Source: Trachythela sp. YZ-2020 (taxonomy: Eukaryota; Cnidaria; Anthozoa; Malacalcyonacea; Clavulariidae). Taken from it: DNA of 64,000 nucleotides. The stretch is taken from assembly GCA_016169945.1 (NCBI GenBank), contig JADLSH010000369.1:2232001-2296000 (forward strand), written 5' to 3'. Under the pieces are notes generated by a model. The model saw only the letters and a list, made by a program, of their open reading frames with translations, did not search any database and was not told the origin of the DNA. Of the stretch, positions 12,373 through 24,400 are shown in pieces (position 1 is the first letter of the stretch; each line of letters starts with the position of its first letter). Both the position numbers and the translations under genes were made by a program.

Positions 12373-12618
12373 ATTTTCACGTTTTGAACAATTTTATTTT
12401 TAAAACTTTGAAATAATATAACGTATTTATTAGGAAAGGTACTATAACTTTTAAGTGTTTGTATATAAATATAGTTCCCTTATCAAAAGTGTTTTGTTTG
12501 ATGTTCATCGATCCTCTTTAGAGATGTTTTATATGCTTCGACCTCGACTTTTGCACAATGTCGTTTTGTATTAAATTACACACAACAATTTAGATGTTTC
12601 TCTTAATAAGTTTTGGCT

Positions 12619-12930
12619 TTATTGTTCGTTAGCCATGGTTTCTTTACCAAAGTCTCGGACCGTAGACTCGTCTTCGTGCAGATTCACCCATTTTATATGG
12701 CCTGTAGATTGGTGCCTTATTTTGACAGGCCAATAATGTTCGTCGTTGATGTAGACACCCGGATGGCTAGGATAAACACTATTGCGCGACGATTTATACA
12801 TCTCTATGATAGCATATCCTTTGGGAATGACACGAACGGTATCGGCTTTGTCGGTGTAGTTTAGCCACTCGGGGATAGTTGCATCCGACCAGGTAATATA
12901 CCAGATGATGTTTAGGTTGTTTTCTTCCAA
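12619..12930 (-). CDS. Uncharacterised ORF, 103 residues
   Basis: An open frame on the minus strand starting MEENNLNIIWYITW and ending GKETMANEQ. The composition looks protein-like (several W, Y, D and E residues, motif YINDEHYWPVKI), and it lies just downstream of the decayed DIRS-like RNase H region on the same strand. I do not recognise the family. It could be part of that retroelement, a remnant of another element, or chance. No splice sites or initiation context settle it. Confidence 0.25.
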   Translation of the reverse strand: MEENNLNIIWYITWSDATIPEWLNYTDKADTVRVIPKGYAIIEMYKSSRNSVYPSHPGVYINDEHYWPVKIRHQSTGHIKWVNLHEDESTVRDFGKETMANEQ

Positions 12931-12949
12931 GCTTGGTTTCGATGCCAGA

Positions 12950-13720
12950 GACCGGTGTGGGTGTAGTCACTTTAGTTTGGGTGGTGAAGGGATAAACATG
13001 GCAGTCGCCAAATAGGCAGTCGCTTGAAATGGCAGTCGCTTGAAATCCATACGAAATGCTATCTATCATTTGCTCCAAGAATCCGTCAAATACTTTATGA
13101 TCAATAATAAATGCTCGAAATTTTGACGTTAAAACAGGCCAAAAATTTGCTGATGGCCATAACGGTACGACTATCGTCGTTGTTGTTTTCTGATGCCACA
13201 TGTAATGCAGAGTTCTGGAAACAATCGAAACTGGTGGAACGGCCCAACGAATCCTCATTTGCCAGGTTTTGAATGAAAAAATCTGTGTTAGCGTTCCAAA
13301 ATCTTGAGAAAATTCGCTGCAATTTAGAATTGTAATAGTTTGCAACGCAACCACTGTATGTGGTTCCCATAAATGATCTAAATAGGCGAATTTGTAGTCG
13401 TAATTTCCCAATCGTCAGGATCGATAATACGACTTAGGTAGTCGGCTTTAGTGTTTAAATCTCTTGGAATCCACTGTATATCCAGGTTAATAGCATTTTG
13501 TAAACATAATTAAAAATGCGCACAGCTATCTCATGTAACTCTAAGACTAAGTGCATGCTTCCCACCTCAAATATTTTAGCCGCTGCTTGATTGTCAGTAA
13601 ACCATTTGACGTGCGAACCTGGCTTTAAGCATACTGTAAACGATAATATCGCAAATTCTGACTACAGCAGCTAACTCTCTCCATGTGGAGCTTTTAACAC
13701 TTTCGTGTGGTAACCACATT
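12950..13720 (-). pseudogene. DIRS-like retroelement RT/RNase H relic
   Basis: Read on the minus strand from 13720 down, translations in shifting frames give SSTWRELAAV, then WFTDNQAAAKIFEVGS, then IQWIPRDLNTKADYLSRIID and DDWEIT, then LDHLWEPHTV, then IVVPLWPSANFWPVL. These words in this order match the RNase H and post-RNase H part of DIRS-type (tyrosine-recombinase) retroelements known from cnidarians and other animals. At least three frameshifts and a stop (near 13400) show that it is dead. No tyrosine recombinase domain or terminal repeats were found. The LINE at 13720 lies right at its edge. Confidence 0.7.
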
Positions 13721-16450
13721 TTGTGACAAACAATATTCTCATTCATCTAAAACTAATGCCTCATTCTGTGTCCTTTGTATGGAATGACAACCAAAAAGAT
13801 ACTTTGAGAGAGTTTATGAACTCGAATGAAGTACAAAACAAATTGGACACATTGTTTCTTCCCACTACAACTTCTGAAAAATCAATTGATGTTAATAGCT
13901 TTTCAGAGAAATTATGTGACACATCTCAAAAAGTGTTAAATATTAAAAAACAAAATAAAATAAAATAAAAAATAGAAACAAATTAAAACAAAAATGGTAT
14001 GACACGAATTGTCATACTCTTAAAAAGAATCTGAGAAATTTAGGTAGTCTACTCACGAAATATCCGAATGATGTATATCTACGACATTTATTTTTTGCAA
14101 AAAGAAAGGAATATAAACGTATTGTTAAGAAATTAAAAAGACAATTTCATAATTCCATACTAAATCAAATTGAAACTCTATCCGAAAACAATCCTAAAGA
14201 ATTCTGGAAACTAGTAAATTCTATAAAAACACATAAACGTAGTAAGTCAAACGAAATACCATCATCGGAATGGTTTGACTATTTTAAAAATTTAAATGAG
14301 ATAAACTTCAACACTGAGAAAATTAGCAGCGAAGCTCAAATTGTGAAGGATTTCAATATATGGGCCACTTGTAAAAACGATACTCTCGACACACCAATCT
14401 CACCTGAAGAAATATGCAAGCTATCAAAGAAACTAAAGAACAAAAAAGCCAGTGCTAGTGATTCACTGTCCAATGAGATAATTAAGACAGCGGTCGAAGT
14501 TCTACCTTCTTATTTTGTAAAATTGTTTAATACTATTCTATCCAACGGTGTCTTTCCATCACAATGGTCTAAAGGTTTTAATGTCCCAATACATAAATCA
14601 GGAAACACATTTGACCCGAATAACTATAGAGGAATATGTATAGGTAGCTGTTTGGGAAAATTTTTTACATTAATTATGAATACACGTCTAACTGAGTTTT
14701 TGGAAGAGTCCAAAATTATGAATAGATGTCAAATTGGTTTTCGGAAGAATTGTAGAACTACAGATCATCAATTAGTCCTAAAAACCCTAATAGACTTTTA
14801 TAGATCAAAACGAAAACCAATCTTTGCTTGTTTTATTGATTTTAAAAAAGCTTATGATAGTGTATGGAGAGAAGGTCTTTTCTTTAAACTTATCCAGTAT
14901 GGTTGTAGTAAGAAGTTTAACCGTTTAATACTAAGTATGTATTCTTCAGTTAATTATTCGGTTAAATTGGATAAGGGAAATACTCCTTTCTTCAAATCTT
15001 TTGTTGGAGTAAAACAAGGTTGTAATCTTAGTCCAACTTTATTTAACATATTTATAAATGATATACCAAATCTATTTAACAGCTCATGTGCCCCAGTAAA
15101 GTTAGGTGAAACAGATCTAAATTGCTTACTTTACGCAGACGATTTAGTATTACTATCTGAATCCAAGTCTGGTTTGCAAAATTGTCTGACAAAACTTGAA
15201 AGATATACCAAGAAATGGAAATTAAACATTAATCTTAAAAAATCCAAAGTTTTGTTGTTTGGAACACCAATTCAAAGATATAAATACTTAACGTCAAATT
15301 GGTTTTTTGAAAAGAACGCTTTGGAACAAGTGGATGAATATTGTTACCTAGGAATAACACTTCATTTTTCAGGAAATTTTAAACGAACCCAGAAAGTCTT
15401 ATATGCATGGTAAAGCACTGTGTGCATATCAACTTTGAAAATGTACGAATCAAAACACTATTAAAACTTTTCACAGCAATGGTAGTACCAATTCTATTAT
15501 ATGGCTGCGAGGTTTGGGGTCCTTACTTACTGGGTAGAATAAACTCTTTCGAGATGTTTAAAATGAAAATCTTCAAAATAACGAATGACGTAGAAAAATT
15601 TCACCTAAAATTTTGCAAAAATATTTTAGGGGTTCACTCAAAATCTACAAATCTAGCAGTTCTAGCAGAAATAGGAAAGGTACCCTTACAAATAGTATAC
15701 AAATAGCTATACCTTTATAATAAAATATTGGTTACGCATCAAAAGTACACCGTTCAGAGATACTCTTGCTGGTCAAGCGGCAAGAGTAATGTATGCAATT
15801 TGATTCACAACCAATTTCATTTGCAAAATACTTGCTACAACTATGTGACGTAGAAGTTAAAAACTTTGAAAATTTCGCAATACCATCAGATATGCAGGGG
15901 AATTTTTGCCATTATTTGAAGAGTAAACTACATAAATGTTTTACTGATTACTGGAAAGAACAGATTCAACAAGGTGGAAATATTGGAAAATTAAGAATTT
16001 TTAAAACATTGAAAACAAATTTTGGAATTGAAGAATATATCTCTCTTCAGTTAATAATTTTAAACACCGTCTTGAAGCTGTTACAAAATTAAGAATTTCA
16101 GCACATAAATTACCTGTTGAAACTGGTCGATATAACAGTGTTTCATACAATGATAGATTATGTAAACATTGTGATCTAAATGGGATTGGGAATGAACAGC
16201 ATTACCTATAATGTCATGTAGTAATACAAAGCTCGTCGATCTCAGAACAAATTTTATTGCTAATCTTTGTAATATAAATAATTCTTTTTCTTCATTCGCT
16301 TATCAAGATATATTTAAATATGTTATTTCTATGCAAGACAAAACAATAATGTCTTGGTTGCAAAATACTGCTTTGACATACTAACAGTATGTGAAATGTT
16401 ATAATAACTCTTGTAGTTTTAAGTATGAAGTAATGTAATTATGTATGTGT
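13720..16450 (+). mobile_element. Non-LTR retrotransposon, reverse transcriptase largely intact (I/Jockey-group style)
   Basis: The longest open piece, 14343-15413 (356 codons), is a reverse transcriptase. It contains KKLKNKKASASDSLSNEIIK, then NNYRGICIGSCLGK, the A-motif ACFIDFKKAYDSVWREGL, GVKQGCNLSPTLFNIFIND, and the YADD box in LLYADDLVLLSE, followed by a thumb-like ending near YCYLGITLHFSG. Upstream pieces (13723-13968 and beyond) are the linker between endonuclease and RT. Downstream fragments (15407-15706, 15793-16092) carry the C-terminal region, with VPILLYGCEVWG. Stops and frameshifts near 13970, 15410 and 15706 prevent a full product. It is a different lineage from the LINE at 5555; the exact clade is not resolved by eye. 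Confidence 0.82.
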
Positions 16451-16494
16451 AGTTTTATGAATTATGTATATGTATCCTATATTAGCTATAAAGG

Positions 16495-16750
16495 CCGGTT
16501 TACAGTTCGCGCGAATTGGTCGCGCGAACTGGAGAATTATTCGCGCGAACATAGCGAATCGGGTTTACACATTTTAAAATTCGCTCGAAAATTTGCAAAC
16601 TTGCAAAAATCCTGGCTCTTGATTGGCTAAACTTTAATTCGTTCGCTGGCGACTGGCGAATCAAGTAGAATGACGAAATTTGCCATAAATAACCCTCGCG
16701 CATGCTCAGTGACAAATTCGCTCCTTCGCGCGAACTGTAAACCGGCCTTA
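16495..16750. mobile_element. MITE with AAGGCCGGTTTACAGTTCGCGCGAA ends
   Basis: The left end is AAGGCCGGTTTACAGTTCGC (16491-16512) and the right end is GCGAACTGTAAACCGGCCTT (ending about 16749). GCGCGAA/TTCGCGC words are repeated inside. It is about 255 bp with no ORF of note. A 3-bp target duplication of TTA/TAA type, as in PIF/Harbinger elements, is possible, but the boundary bases are ambiguous. Confidence 0.8.
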
Positions 16751-16800
16751 AGGCTATATACCAATGGTGGTATTTTTGTAGATTAAATATGACATATATA

Positions 16801-17434
16801 CCGGGTGGGGCAAAAAAGGTACGACTGTTTGATATAGTATAACTTAAAAACTAAAAGAGCTATTACACTTAATCAAGTTGCATTCAGCGATGTTAGTTAC
16901 TATGCATTCAGCGATGTCTAAGTTAAATTTTGATATGTGCCATGTGCATTTTCATGCAATATTGACCGAGATAGCTGCGTTTAAACTTGAGTAAACAGTT
17001 TTGGAAGTGTCGAGAATTAGCTAAAAATGGCCTATTAAATAATTTGATAACCATTAGCATTTTGCGCAAGTATTCGTTTCAATGAAGTGAAGTTGAAGTT
17101 AGAAGGCCAAATGTTAGAATAAAAGAGCATATCTATTCAAGAAACATTTCTAACTTCAACTTCACTTCATTTAAATAATACTTACGGTAAAATGGTAACG
17201 GTTATCAAATTAGTTTAATAGGCCGTTTTTAGCTAATTCTCGACAGTTCCAAAATATTTTAGTCAAGTTTAAACGCAGCTATCTCAGTCAATATTGCATG
17301 AAAATGCACATGGCATATATCAAAATTTACGTTAGACATCGCTGAATGCAAAGAAACGTGTTTAAGTGTAATAGCTCTTTTAGTTTTTAAGTTATACTAA
17401 ATCAAACAGTCGTACTTTTTTTTGCCCCACCCGG
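16801..17434. mobile_element. Tc1/mariner-type MITE with CCGGGTGGGGCAAAAAA ends
   Basis: The terminal inverted repeats are CCGGGTGGGGCAAAAAAGGT and the complement of TTTTTTTTGCCCCACCCGG. The dinucleotide TA on both sides (16799-16800 and 17435-17436) fits Tc1/mariner target choice. The arms extend for about 300 bp each and meet near 17110. One pair is GAAGTGAAGTTGAAGTTAGAA and TTCTAACTTCAACTTCACTTC. The right flank runs into a short (TA)n tract. There is no transposase ORF. Confidence 0.88.
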
Positions 17435-17454
17435 TATATATATATATATATATT

Positions 17455-18119
17455 CATCGATACCAGCGATCCGCAACCGGTATCGCTAGCATCAGAGTAC
17501 ACAAAACAACTTGGTGTTTTATACAAAAAACAATTCCGTTCATTAAACTCTCTCAAATTATCTTTCCAAAAATATATTTATTGTATGCAAAAGTCGTCTA
17601 ATGAGAATTCAGTGTCCCACGTTGATGCGCTGGCAACTGACAGACTACAATGCCTGGTCACGATCCTCGCTATGTTACCTATAAAGGCTGATTTCCATTC
17701 AGTGCAAAATGTCGCGCGATCGACTTTTTGCGATCGTTTTCTTTTGAATTGTGAGCCCAATTCTCGTCTTGGCACAATACTCAAAGTACCTTTACGAGAA
17801 TTCCACGTGAACCCCAACCAATCTATGGCTTGTGTTGGCTCCCATATTGATTTTTCATCGTTAGGGACGAAACCTGTACTGATAAGGTCCTTCTTACAGT
17901 TTTGGCATTATAATCGCAAGTTTGTAGATTTTTGTCTATGGACCAACCGTCATCCAAAAATATTGGTATATTAATACCTATAGCAGGTATCTCCAATGCT
18001 TTTCTAAAGGGTTTTACCACTTTTGTGAGGATGTGGGACCGTCGATAGGCCAAATGGAAGGACAGTGAAAACATAAAAAGTTTCACTTTGTGAATTTCTC
18101 ACATTTCTTTGTGAAAACG
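17455..18119. other. Unassigned sequence before a LINE fragment
   Basis: Overlapping ORFs on both strands (17585-17974 plus, 17823-18086 minus) have no recognisable domain. This may be eroded LINE sequence, because the fragment at 18120 follows without a visible boundary. I do not claim a gene. Confidence 0.35.
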
Positions 18120-19180
18120 TCATCCACTTGTAGCTGAATATACCATCAACGGCGAAACTTTGTTGCATGTCTCCTCCCAGAAAGATCTCGGCGTGACGGT
18201 TTCATCTGATCTCAGATGGAATGCACACATTCACGAACAGGTGACTAAAGCCAACCGTATGCTCGGTATGCTTAAACTTGTAAGATTAAGAATGTGACTC
18301 TAGGCGTTGTCTATACCTTACTCTGGTGAGGTCTCATCTTGCATATGCCTCACAAGTTTGGAGTCCACAGACTATCACCATGTGTATGGAGCTCGAACGA
18401 ATACAACACAGAGCAACGAAGTTCATACTGACTTTGCCCTTTGATACAGACACTCCATACAGAACTAGACTCGCCTCCCTAAGGATACTACCCCTCTGCT
18501 ACTGGCACGAATACCTTGACATTCTGTTCCTGTTTAAATGCACACGCGGCTTCATTAAAATCTATATCCTGCCTGAGCAAGTTGACAGCCTGTCTTCAAC
18601 AAGAAATTTACGATCAACTAACAACTCCCTTATTACATACAACATCCCTAAAGTTAGAACGTTATGTCACCAGAACAGTTATATGGTACGAGTGTCGCGA
18701 CTATGGAATTCTCTCCCAGATGAACTACGTAAACCAGACATATCATTTTATAATTTCAAATCACGTCTATTTGATTACTATTTCTCAGCAACATTAACAG
18801 TGTTCGACCATGAAAATCCGCAAACGTGTAAAGTGCCATAAAGCGAGTCAGTTTACTGACACTAAGAATGTTGTTTTTAGGATAGACCAGTGAAAATTGC
18901 AATATAGTTCATTCTAGCTAATGAAGAGCGCGTTTTTTCAACATTGACAATCATCTCACAAACAACCGATCCTTATTGTTCTACCTAATCTATTATCTGA
19001 TCGTTTCTACTATTCTTTCTGCAATGCGCTCTCCACTCGGTATGGGATGTACTATTTTGCAATCTTGTTTCATGTTTGTACTGTATATATTTAAATATTT
19101 CAATCTAGAATTAATCTCTTTTTACCGCTCGCATGAATAGCAACTGATAAAGGGTTGACTACGTGAGGAGGAACGGAAGT
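18120..19180 (+). mobile_element. LINE 3' fragment (CR1/L2-like RT C-terminus)
   Basis: The translated order is KDLGVTVSSDLRWNAHIHEQ, then KANRMLGMLKL (about 18180-18280), a frame break, then MRSHLAYASQVWSPQTI, LERIQHRATKFIL, and SRLWNSLPDELRKPDI (18326-18841). This is the conserved tail of CR1/L2-type reverse transcriptase ORFs, downstream of the catalytic domain. The 5' part of the element is missing. The 3' untranslated part probably reaches about 19180 (TGATAAAGGGTTGACT). Confidence 0.8.
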
Positions 19181-19295
19181 CTGGGCATAGCTTCATGAAC
19201 AAAATCTGCATGATTTTCTGCCGATTTAATATTATTCTTTTAATTTCTCAAAAGGCAATTTGTAGCCTTCTTCTACGACGTCAAGTATAAATTTA

Positions 19296-19688
19296 CAGGG
19301 TTCGTGCAAGTTCCCAATAAAAAGATGGAAGGACTTTTCAAGCACTAAAATGAAATTTTTCAAGGACTTTTTGTTATCTTGCAAACAAAACACAATCCAA
19401 ATATAAGAAAAAATATAGTGGACTCTGATAAAATGATGGCGGCTGAAAGATAACCATAGTAAAAGAATGGAAGACAAGCGACTTTCTTACAGTATTTGCT
19501 AGATAAAATTACGAAAATATCCTCATTAGATAATTATGTTCTATTTTGAATTAACATTGTGTGATTTTCAAGCACTTTTCAAGCACTTTTAACAAATTTT
19601 GTATTTTCAAGCAATTTTCAAGTGCCCTTGAAATTGATTTTTCAATTTAAGCACTTTTCAAGGAGTTTAAGGACCTGCACGAACCCTG
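19296..19688. mobile_element. hAT-like MITE with CAGGGTTCGTGCA ends
   Basis: It begins CAGGGTTCGTGCAAGTTCC and ends GGACCTGCACGAACCCTG. Internally the words TTTTCAAGCACTTTTCAAG and AAGGACTTTTC recur several times in both orientations. The flanking 8-mers (TAAATTTA and ATTTAAAT) do not match as a direct duplication, so the insertion boundary is old or altered. Confidence 0.72.
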
Positions 19689-19910
19689 ATTTAAATGCAC
19701 CAGTTGCCTTCCAAAACGATAAATTTCTTTTGAGATTCCCTTTCACATTTTGAGTTTTCCCTATCTCAAACTCGAAATTTTTAGAATATATTTCGTTTAC
19801 ATGTAACAATTCATCGTTGAATTCATCTGGTTTGCTGTAAGTATATCCACTTTGTGTTCCGTATTGGATCTGTCTGTTGTTCCATTCCATTTACATTGCT
19901 TGGCCCAGTG

Positions 19911-20794
19911 CAGTGACGTGCTGGCAGGGGGGGCCGGGGGGCCATGGCCCCCCCAGCGAAGGTTTTTTAGGGGGCGCCAAAACATAAATGGGGCGCCGAA
20001 ATTGCACAAATCACACAAAAGCGCACACAAAAGCGCGCACAAAAGCGCGCACAAAAGCGCACACAAAAGCGCTAGTCCGAATTGGAATTTTGTCAGATCC
20101 GATGAGCTAACGAGAGAAAAAGAGTTTGAGATTGTTAATGATTGATACATTATCGTTTATCTGATAAAACTTATCCGATAAATATTAGCGATTTCCGATA
20201 TGCCAGGTTTTCTTATGTTGGCTATCGCAATATCGCATTGCTTACTACCGCACTTCCTCAAACACTGTTCAAAGTGCCAGTACGCGCGCTTAATTTGAGT
20301 TCTGTTAGTCGGAATACGACTTATACGAGGATTAAAAATTCACCAGCCTACCTAGAACTACAAGCATTACTGTCCAGTCTGTAATATCTCAAAGGATGTA
20401 AATTGTTAATTGTGAAATGTGAAGTGATTTGGCTTACGATCACTGGAAGTTCACCGTCTACTTCACGAATAGTTCGCCGTCTACTTTTCTTTGTTTAAGG
20501 AAAAAACTAAGTCCTCTATGAATGATATATTTATTCAAACTCCTGAATGTGTTGTTTCTTGCGCATTTTTATTTTATACGATGTTTTATAATTCTCAGAA
20601 TTCCGTCAAATCGCCACCCAAAACGCACGAAATAGCATTTCATGGACTCTAAATTTCAAAATTTTCCCGGGGGTGCATGCCCCCGGACCCCCCTAAAAGT
20701 CTCGCGTCTACGACGCTCAACCATACACATATTACAAGGGGGCGCAAAATTTCTACCTGGCCTCCCCTGGCGAACACAAGCCAGCACGCCACTG
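19911..20794. mobile_element. hAT-like element with CAGTGACGTGCTGGC ends
   Basis: The left end CAGTGACGTGCTGGC pairs with the right end GCCAGCACGCCACTG (14 of 15). G/C-runs lie just inside both ends (GGGGGGGCCGGGGGG and its counterpart near 20670-20700), as in other hAT MITEs in this window. It contains a short array of a 12-bp unit (GCGCACAAAAGC type, about 20005-20070). No transposase is visible in the 884 bp. The 8-bp flanks do not match cleanly. Confidence 0.7.
20005..20072. repeat. Tandem array of a 12-bp unit (GCGCGCACAAAA)
   Basis: Five consecutive copies of a 12-bp unit with C/A alternation lie inside the hAT-like element. They explain the artificial open frames across this position on both strands, with AHKS and LLCA periodic residues. 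Confidence 0.85.
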
Positions 20795-21456
20795 GCCTGT
20801 ATGGTTGCATCTGAAACATCGGTTGTAGACTTCATTAGGGCTTCTACTGCCTGAGAAAAACTTCTCTGCGGTATCAAAGTTTAAGTTTATAACTTGAAAT
20901 AAGTGTATATCTTTGCGGGGGGGAAGGACTGTAAACAGTTCAGTGAAGGATCAGCAAGTGAGAGTGATATGGGTGCGGCTGAATAGCAGATTTATAAGAT
21001 CTGCTAACAATGGAAATCGCTGAAGTACTTTACAGCATTGTGCTTAGCACAATCAATCTATTCATACCAGCGGAAAATTCATTTGGTAATTCCTACCAGC
21101 AATTCGAGTTTGGCGAAGTGAAAAATATCGAATGCAATATCAATATCGGTATTATCAATATGGATTTTTCCGTTACCCGTTGGAATAATTTGTTACATGG
21201 TTCGTCCACGGTTTATAGACTGGTTCGTCTGAGGCACATATAGAACGATTCTTGACATCTTGTATCATTTAGTGGCAGAAACGAAGATATTTTGAAAACT
21301 GAAGCCATATATGTGGAAAGCAGAATATGCTTTATTATAAAAACACGATATCATGTTGGTATTACGTTAAATTAGTTAACGTTACATAGAAATGTTTGTC
21401 TATTTTAATATAATATAAACTCTCTAAAAATCTTTAAAATATTGTTTCTAGATCAG
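20795..21456. other. Gene-free stretch, includes DBF4 3' flank
   Basis: No supported coding region. On the minus strand, downstream of the DBF4 stop, TTTATT at about 21323 (AATAAA on the minus strand) is a candidate polyadenylation signal. A G-run lies at about 20917-20922. Confidence 0.4.
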
Positions 21457-24400
21457 TCAATAGTCGTCAAAGCTAAACGGGTCATTTGGAGTCAAGCATG
21501 CAGAACGTGGTTGTTGATTTCTTCCATTCTGGTTTTCCTTGACGATCGACCGAGCACTTGTTCGTATCCTACCCTCGGATTTCGCTCGTTCTCTTCTTTT
21601 CTTGCACGTGTTTGTAATTTCAGCAAAGGGCGATGACTGCAACACATTTTTACGTTTTCGACCAGTGGGTTGTACTCGAGGAGATGACATAGGATCCAAG
21701 ACAGAAGGTGAACCGCACTCTTGAAGACTTTCAAGAATCGCTCGATTAAGTTTTACGCGTTCTGCAACAGAAGCACGATATGAATCGTTCATCCCACTTT
21801 CTGATGTATACCCACTTTCCACGAGGGTGTCTTGTTCAGCATCTGATAGTCGCTTGCATTTTCTGGCCTTGATTGGTTCTTCTTCGTCATTAAGCTTTCT
21901 TTTTCTTTTAATAGTAGTCCCACTAGAATCCACATCTTTACTTCGAACAGCAGAAAGGGCATCTGCATTCATACACGTAAGAAAAACTTGTAATTCAGTG
22001 TTCTCAACCTGGTCTTTTGTTCTATCTTGAACCATGTCTTTACTCCCCACGCTACTTGCATCGGTAATGTGGTGTCTCAAAATCTCACCTGATGGGTCAG
22101 ATTTAAGATCAAATACATTCTCATTATCAGCATCACCATCAGTGTGAAACTCTCCTATTCGATCAACAATGTGGTTTACATCTTTAGAGACACCACCGAG
22201 AGATGAACCGAAAGACGAATATATACGCAAACCTGACGGTAGAAATTCGATATCTTCCGAACAAGAAGAGCGTACACTGTATTCACCATCTAAATTACAT
22301 GGTGAGATTGGAGAAAGTTTGCAGTCACCTACAACACTTTGTCTTCTTCGAGCACTTCTTACAGTCACTATACTTTCCTCTTCAATCAGAGCACCAGGAC
22401 ACATTGCAAAATGATTGCCGTTGGAAACCTTCTTGGTCGGTGTTTTAAGACGCGGTGAATCTTTGGAATGTTGTTGATCTTCCTCTCTTTCAGAAAATTC
22501 ACAAATAGTTTTGTTACGTTTTCGGTTGCTTCTTCTTAATTTATTGTCTTCTTCGTTTTCTTCCTGCTGACCGGACTCTTTTCTCCCATTGACACCCGTT
22601 TCATAATCTATGGATTTTCTACTTCTTCCCACTCTGTCATTGTTTTTGTTCTTCTCATTCTTTTGATTTTCAGCTAAACTATCGTCAGCATTATCATCAG
22701 ATATCGGTCTTTTCAGTATTGTTGTTTGATTACAGTCATCTACTTTGTTAGCGGACTCTCTTTTCGGTCGTTTTGATTCATTGTTATTTTCTGTACTGTC
22801 CTCATTCTTGGTACTTGTAGAATATCTAAATGTATTTGCTCTATTTAAATACTGGTTAGATGTCATGGATTGTTCTTCGCTTTCTTTCAATGTAGCATTA
22901 CCTGATTGGTCAGTAAAACCATTGGAACATATTTTCCCATTGGTTCTCTGACTTTTTAATTTATTTTTACATTCAATTTCATTATTGTCCTCATCTTGAG
23001 ATAATTGGACTTCAGGGTGTTCAGCTTTATTTTTGTTTTCTCTTTTCCTTGTAATGGACAAATTTAAAATAGATTTTCTTGTTGTTCTTCTTGGCGAAAT
23101 ACGCTCATTCTCCATATCTTCTAACACCGTGTTGAAATTATCAAACGTCTTATTTGAACCAGTGACCTCAGTTGCTTTTCTTTTGTTTCTTCCAACATCT
23201 TTGCTGTGTTCTTGATTTTCAGTATTTTTCAACACATTTGGCGTCTTATCGCTATTTTCTCGCTTACGACTTGCCAATAAAATATGTTTGCCTTCACTCG
23301 GGAATGAAAGATTGGAAGAAGCTTTTTGCAAACTTGTAACTGGCCCTGATTTTGGACTTTCCATCTCTTTGGCGTTAGGATTGGATTCATACACTGTCAT
23401 TTTCACTCTCTTCGTCGGGGAAATACTGTCATGACCTTCACCCGCATCTCCTATGAGGGACGTCTTCTTCTGCCGTTCTTCGTTGTTGTTTAGATTTTCT
23501 TTACTTGGTGGTGTGTGGTTTGAAACTTTAATCTTGTTTCGTCGGGAAATGTGAGGTGATGACAACAAAAAGACATCATCGTTCGGTAAATCATAAGTGT
23601 CCTCGCAACTGTAAATCACAAAAGAACATTAATTTAAACACGGTACATCAAGAAATGTGAATTAAAGTATTACAGTTTCAGCACTGGATAACCTCCTAGA
23701 AAAAAATAGTTACTGTACGAAAGTATAGACCATAGTTAAATAGCGATTTCGCGATCTTTAGCTCTGAAATTTGTAATCTACTCTATTTTACAAACTACTA
23801 GATATACAGTATGCGGATTGTACTGTATACAAGCATGTAAATACGTAAATGGATAGGAATATACCTTCCAACTACACATTCCTTAGAACACTTTAAATTG
23901 TAACCATACAGTTCAAACTTTATATTAAAATACGCGTTAATAGAGAACACACCTGACAGATAAACTGTTCTTTTCCTGAACAGGAGCAATATTTGGAGAA
24001 CTGTTTGATTTCTTGAGATGAACTTCTTTCAGAAGATCTTCAATTTGGAGACCTTCATTAATTGCCTTGTCCAAGCTTACATAATTCGAATCTTTCCTCG
24101 CAAACTCTTTGTGTTGTCTACCCTTCAAGTGCTAAAAAAGGAAAAATATTCAGGGCGTCTATGTAAGATAAGACGCATATATACAGTATTATTATATACA
24201 CAAGCTCTGGATACGAGGTATTCTGCAATCTGATTGGTTCTCTACTAGCAGGATATTAGCTCTTATAATATAGCCAACCACAATGCTGCAATCTGATTGG
24301 TTGTCTACTAGCAGGATATTTTGTGATATCCTACTGGTAGAGCAATATCCTACTAGTAGGGAAAAAAACAAAATGGCTTCCAGATTTGTATTAAAGCATG

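Noticed and set aside
17578..18086. Overlapping 129- and 87-codon ORFs on opposite strands
   Set aside because: No domain or splice evidence, and they lie against a LINE fragment. Probably eroded repeat.
19797..20150. ALLCALLCALLC frame
   Set aside because: It follows from the 12-bp tandem unit inside a hAT-like element.
21539..23215. Several plus-strand ORFs across 21.5-23.2 kb
   Set aside because: They are antisense shadows of the large DBF4 terminal exon.
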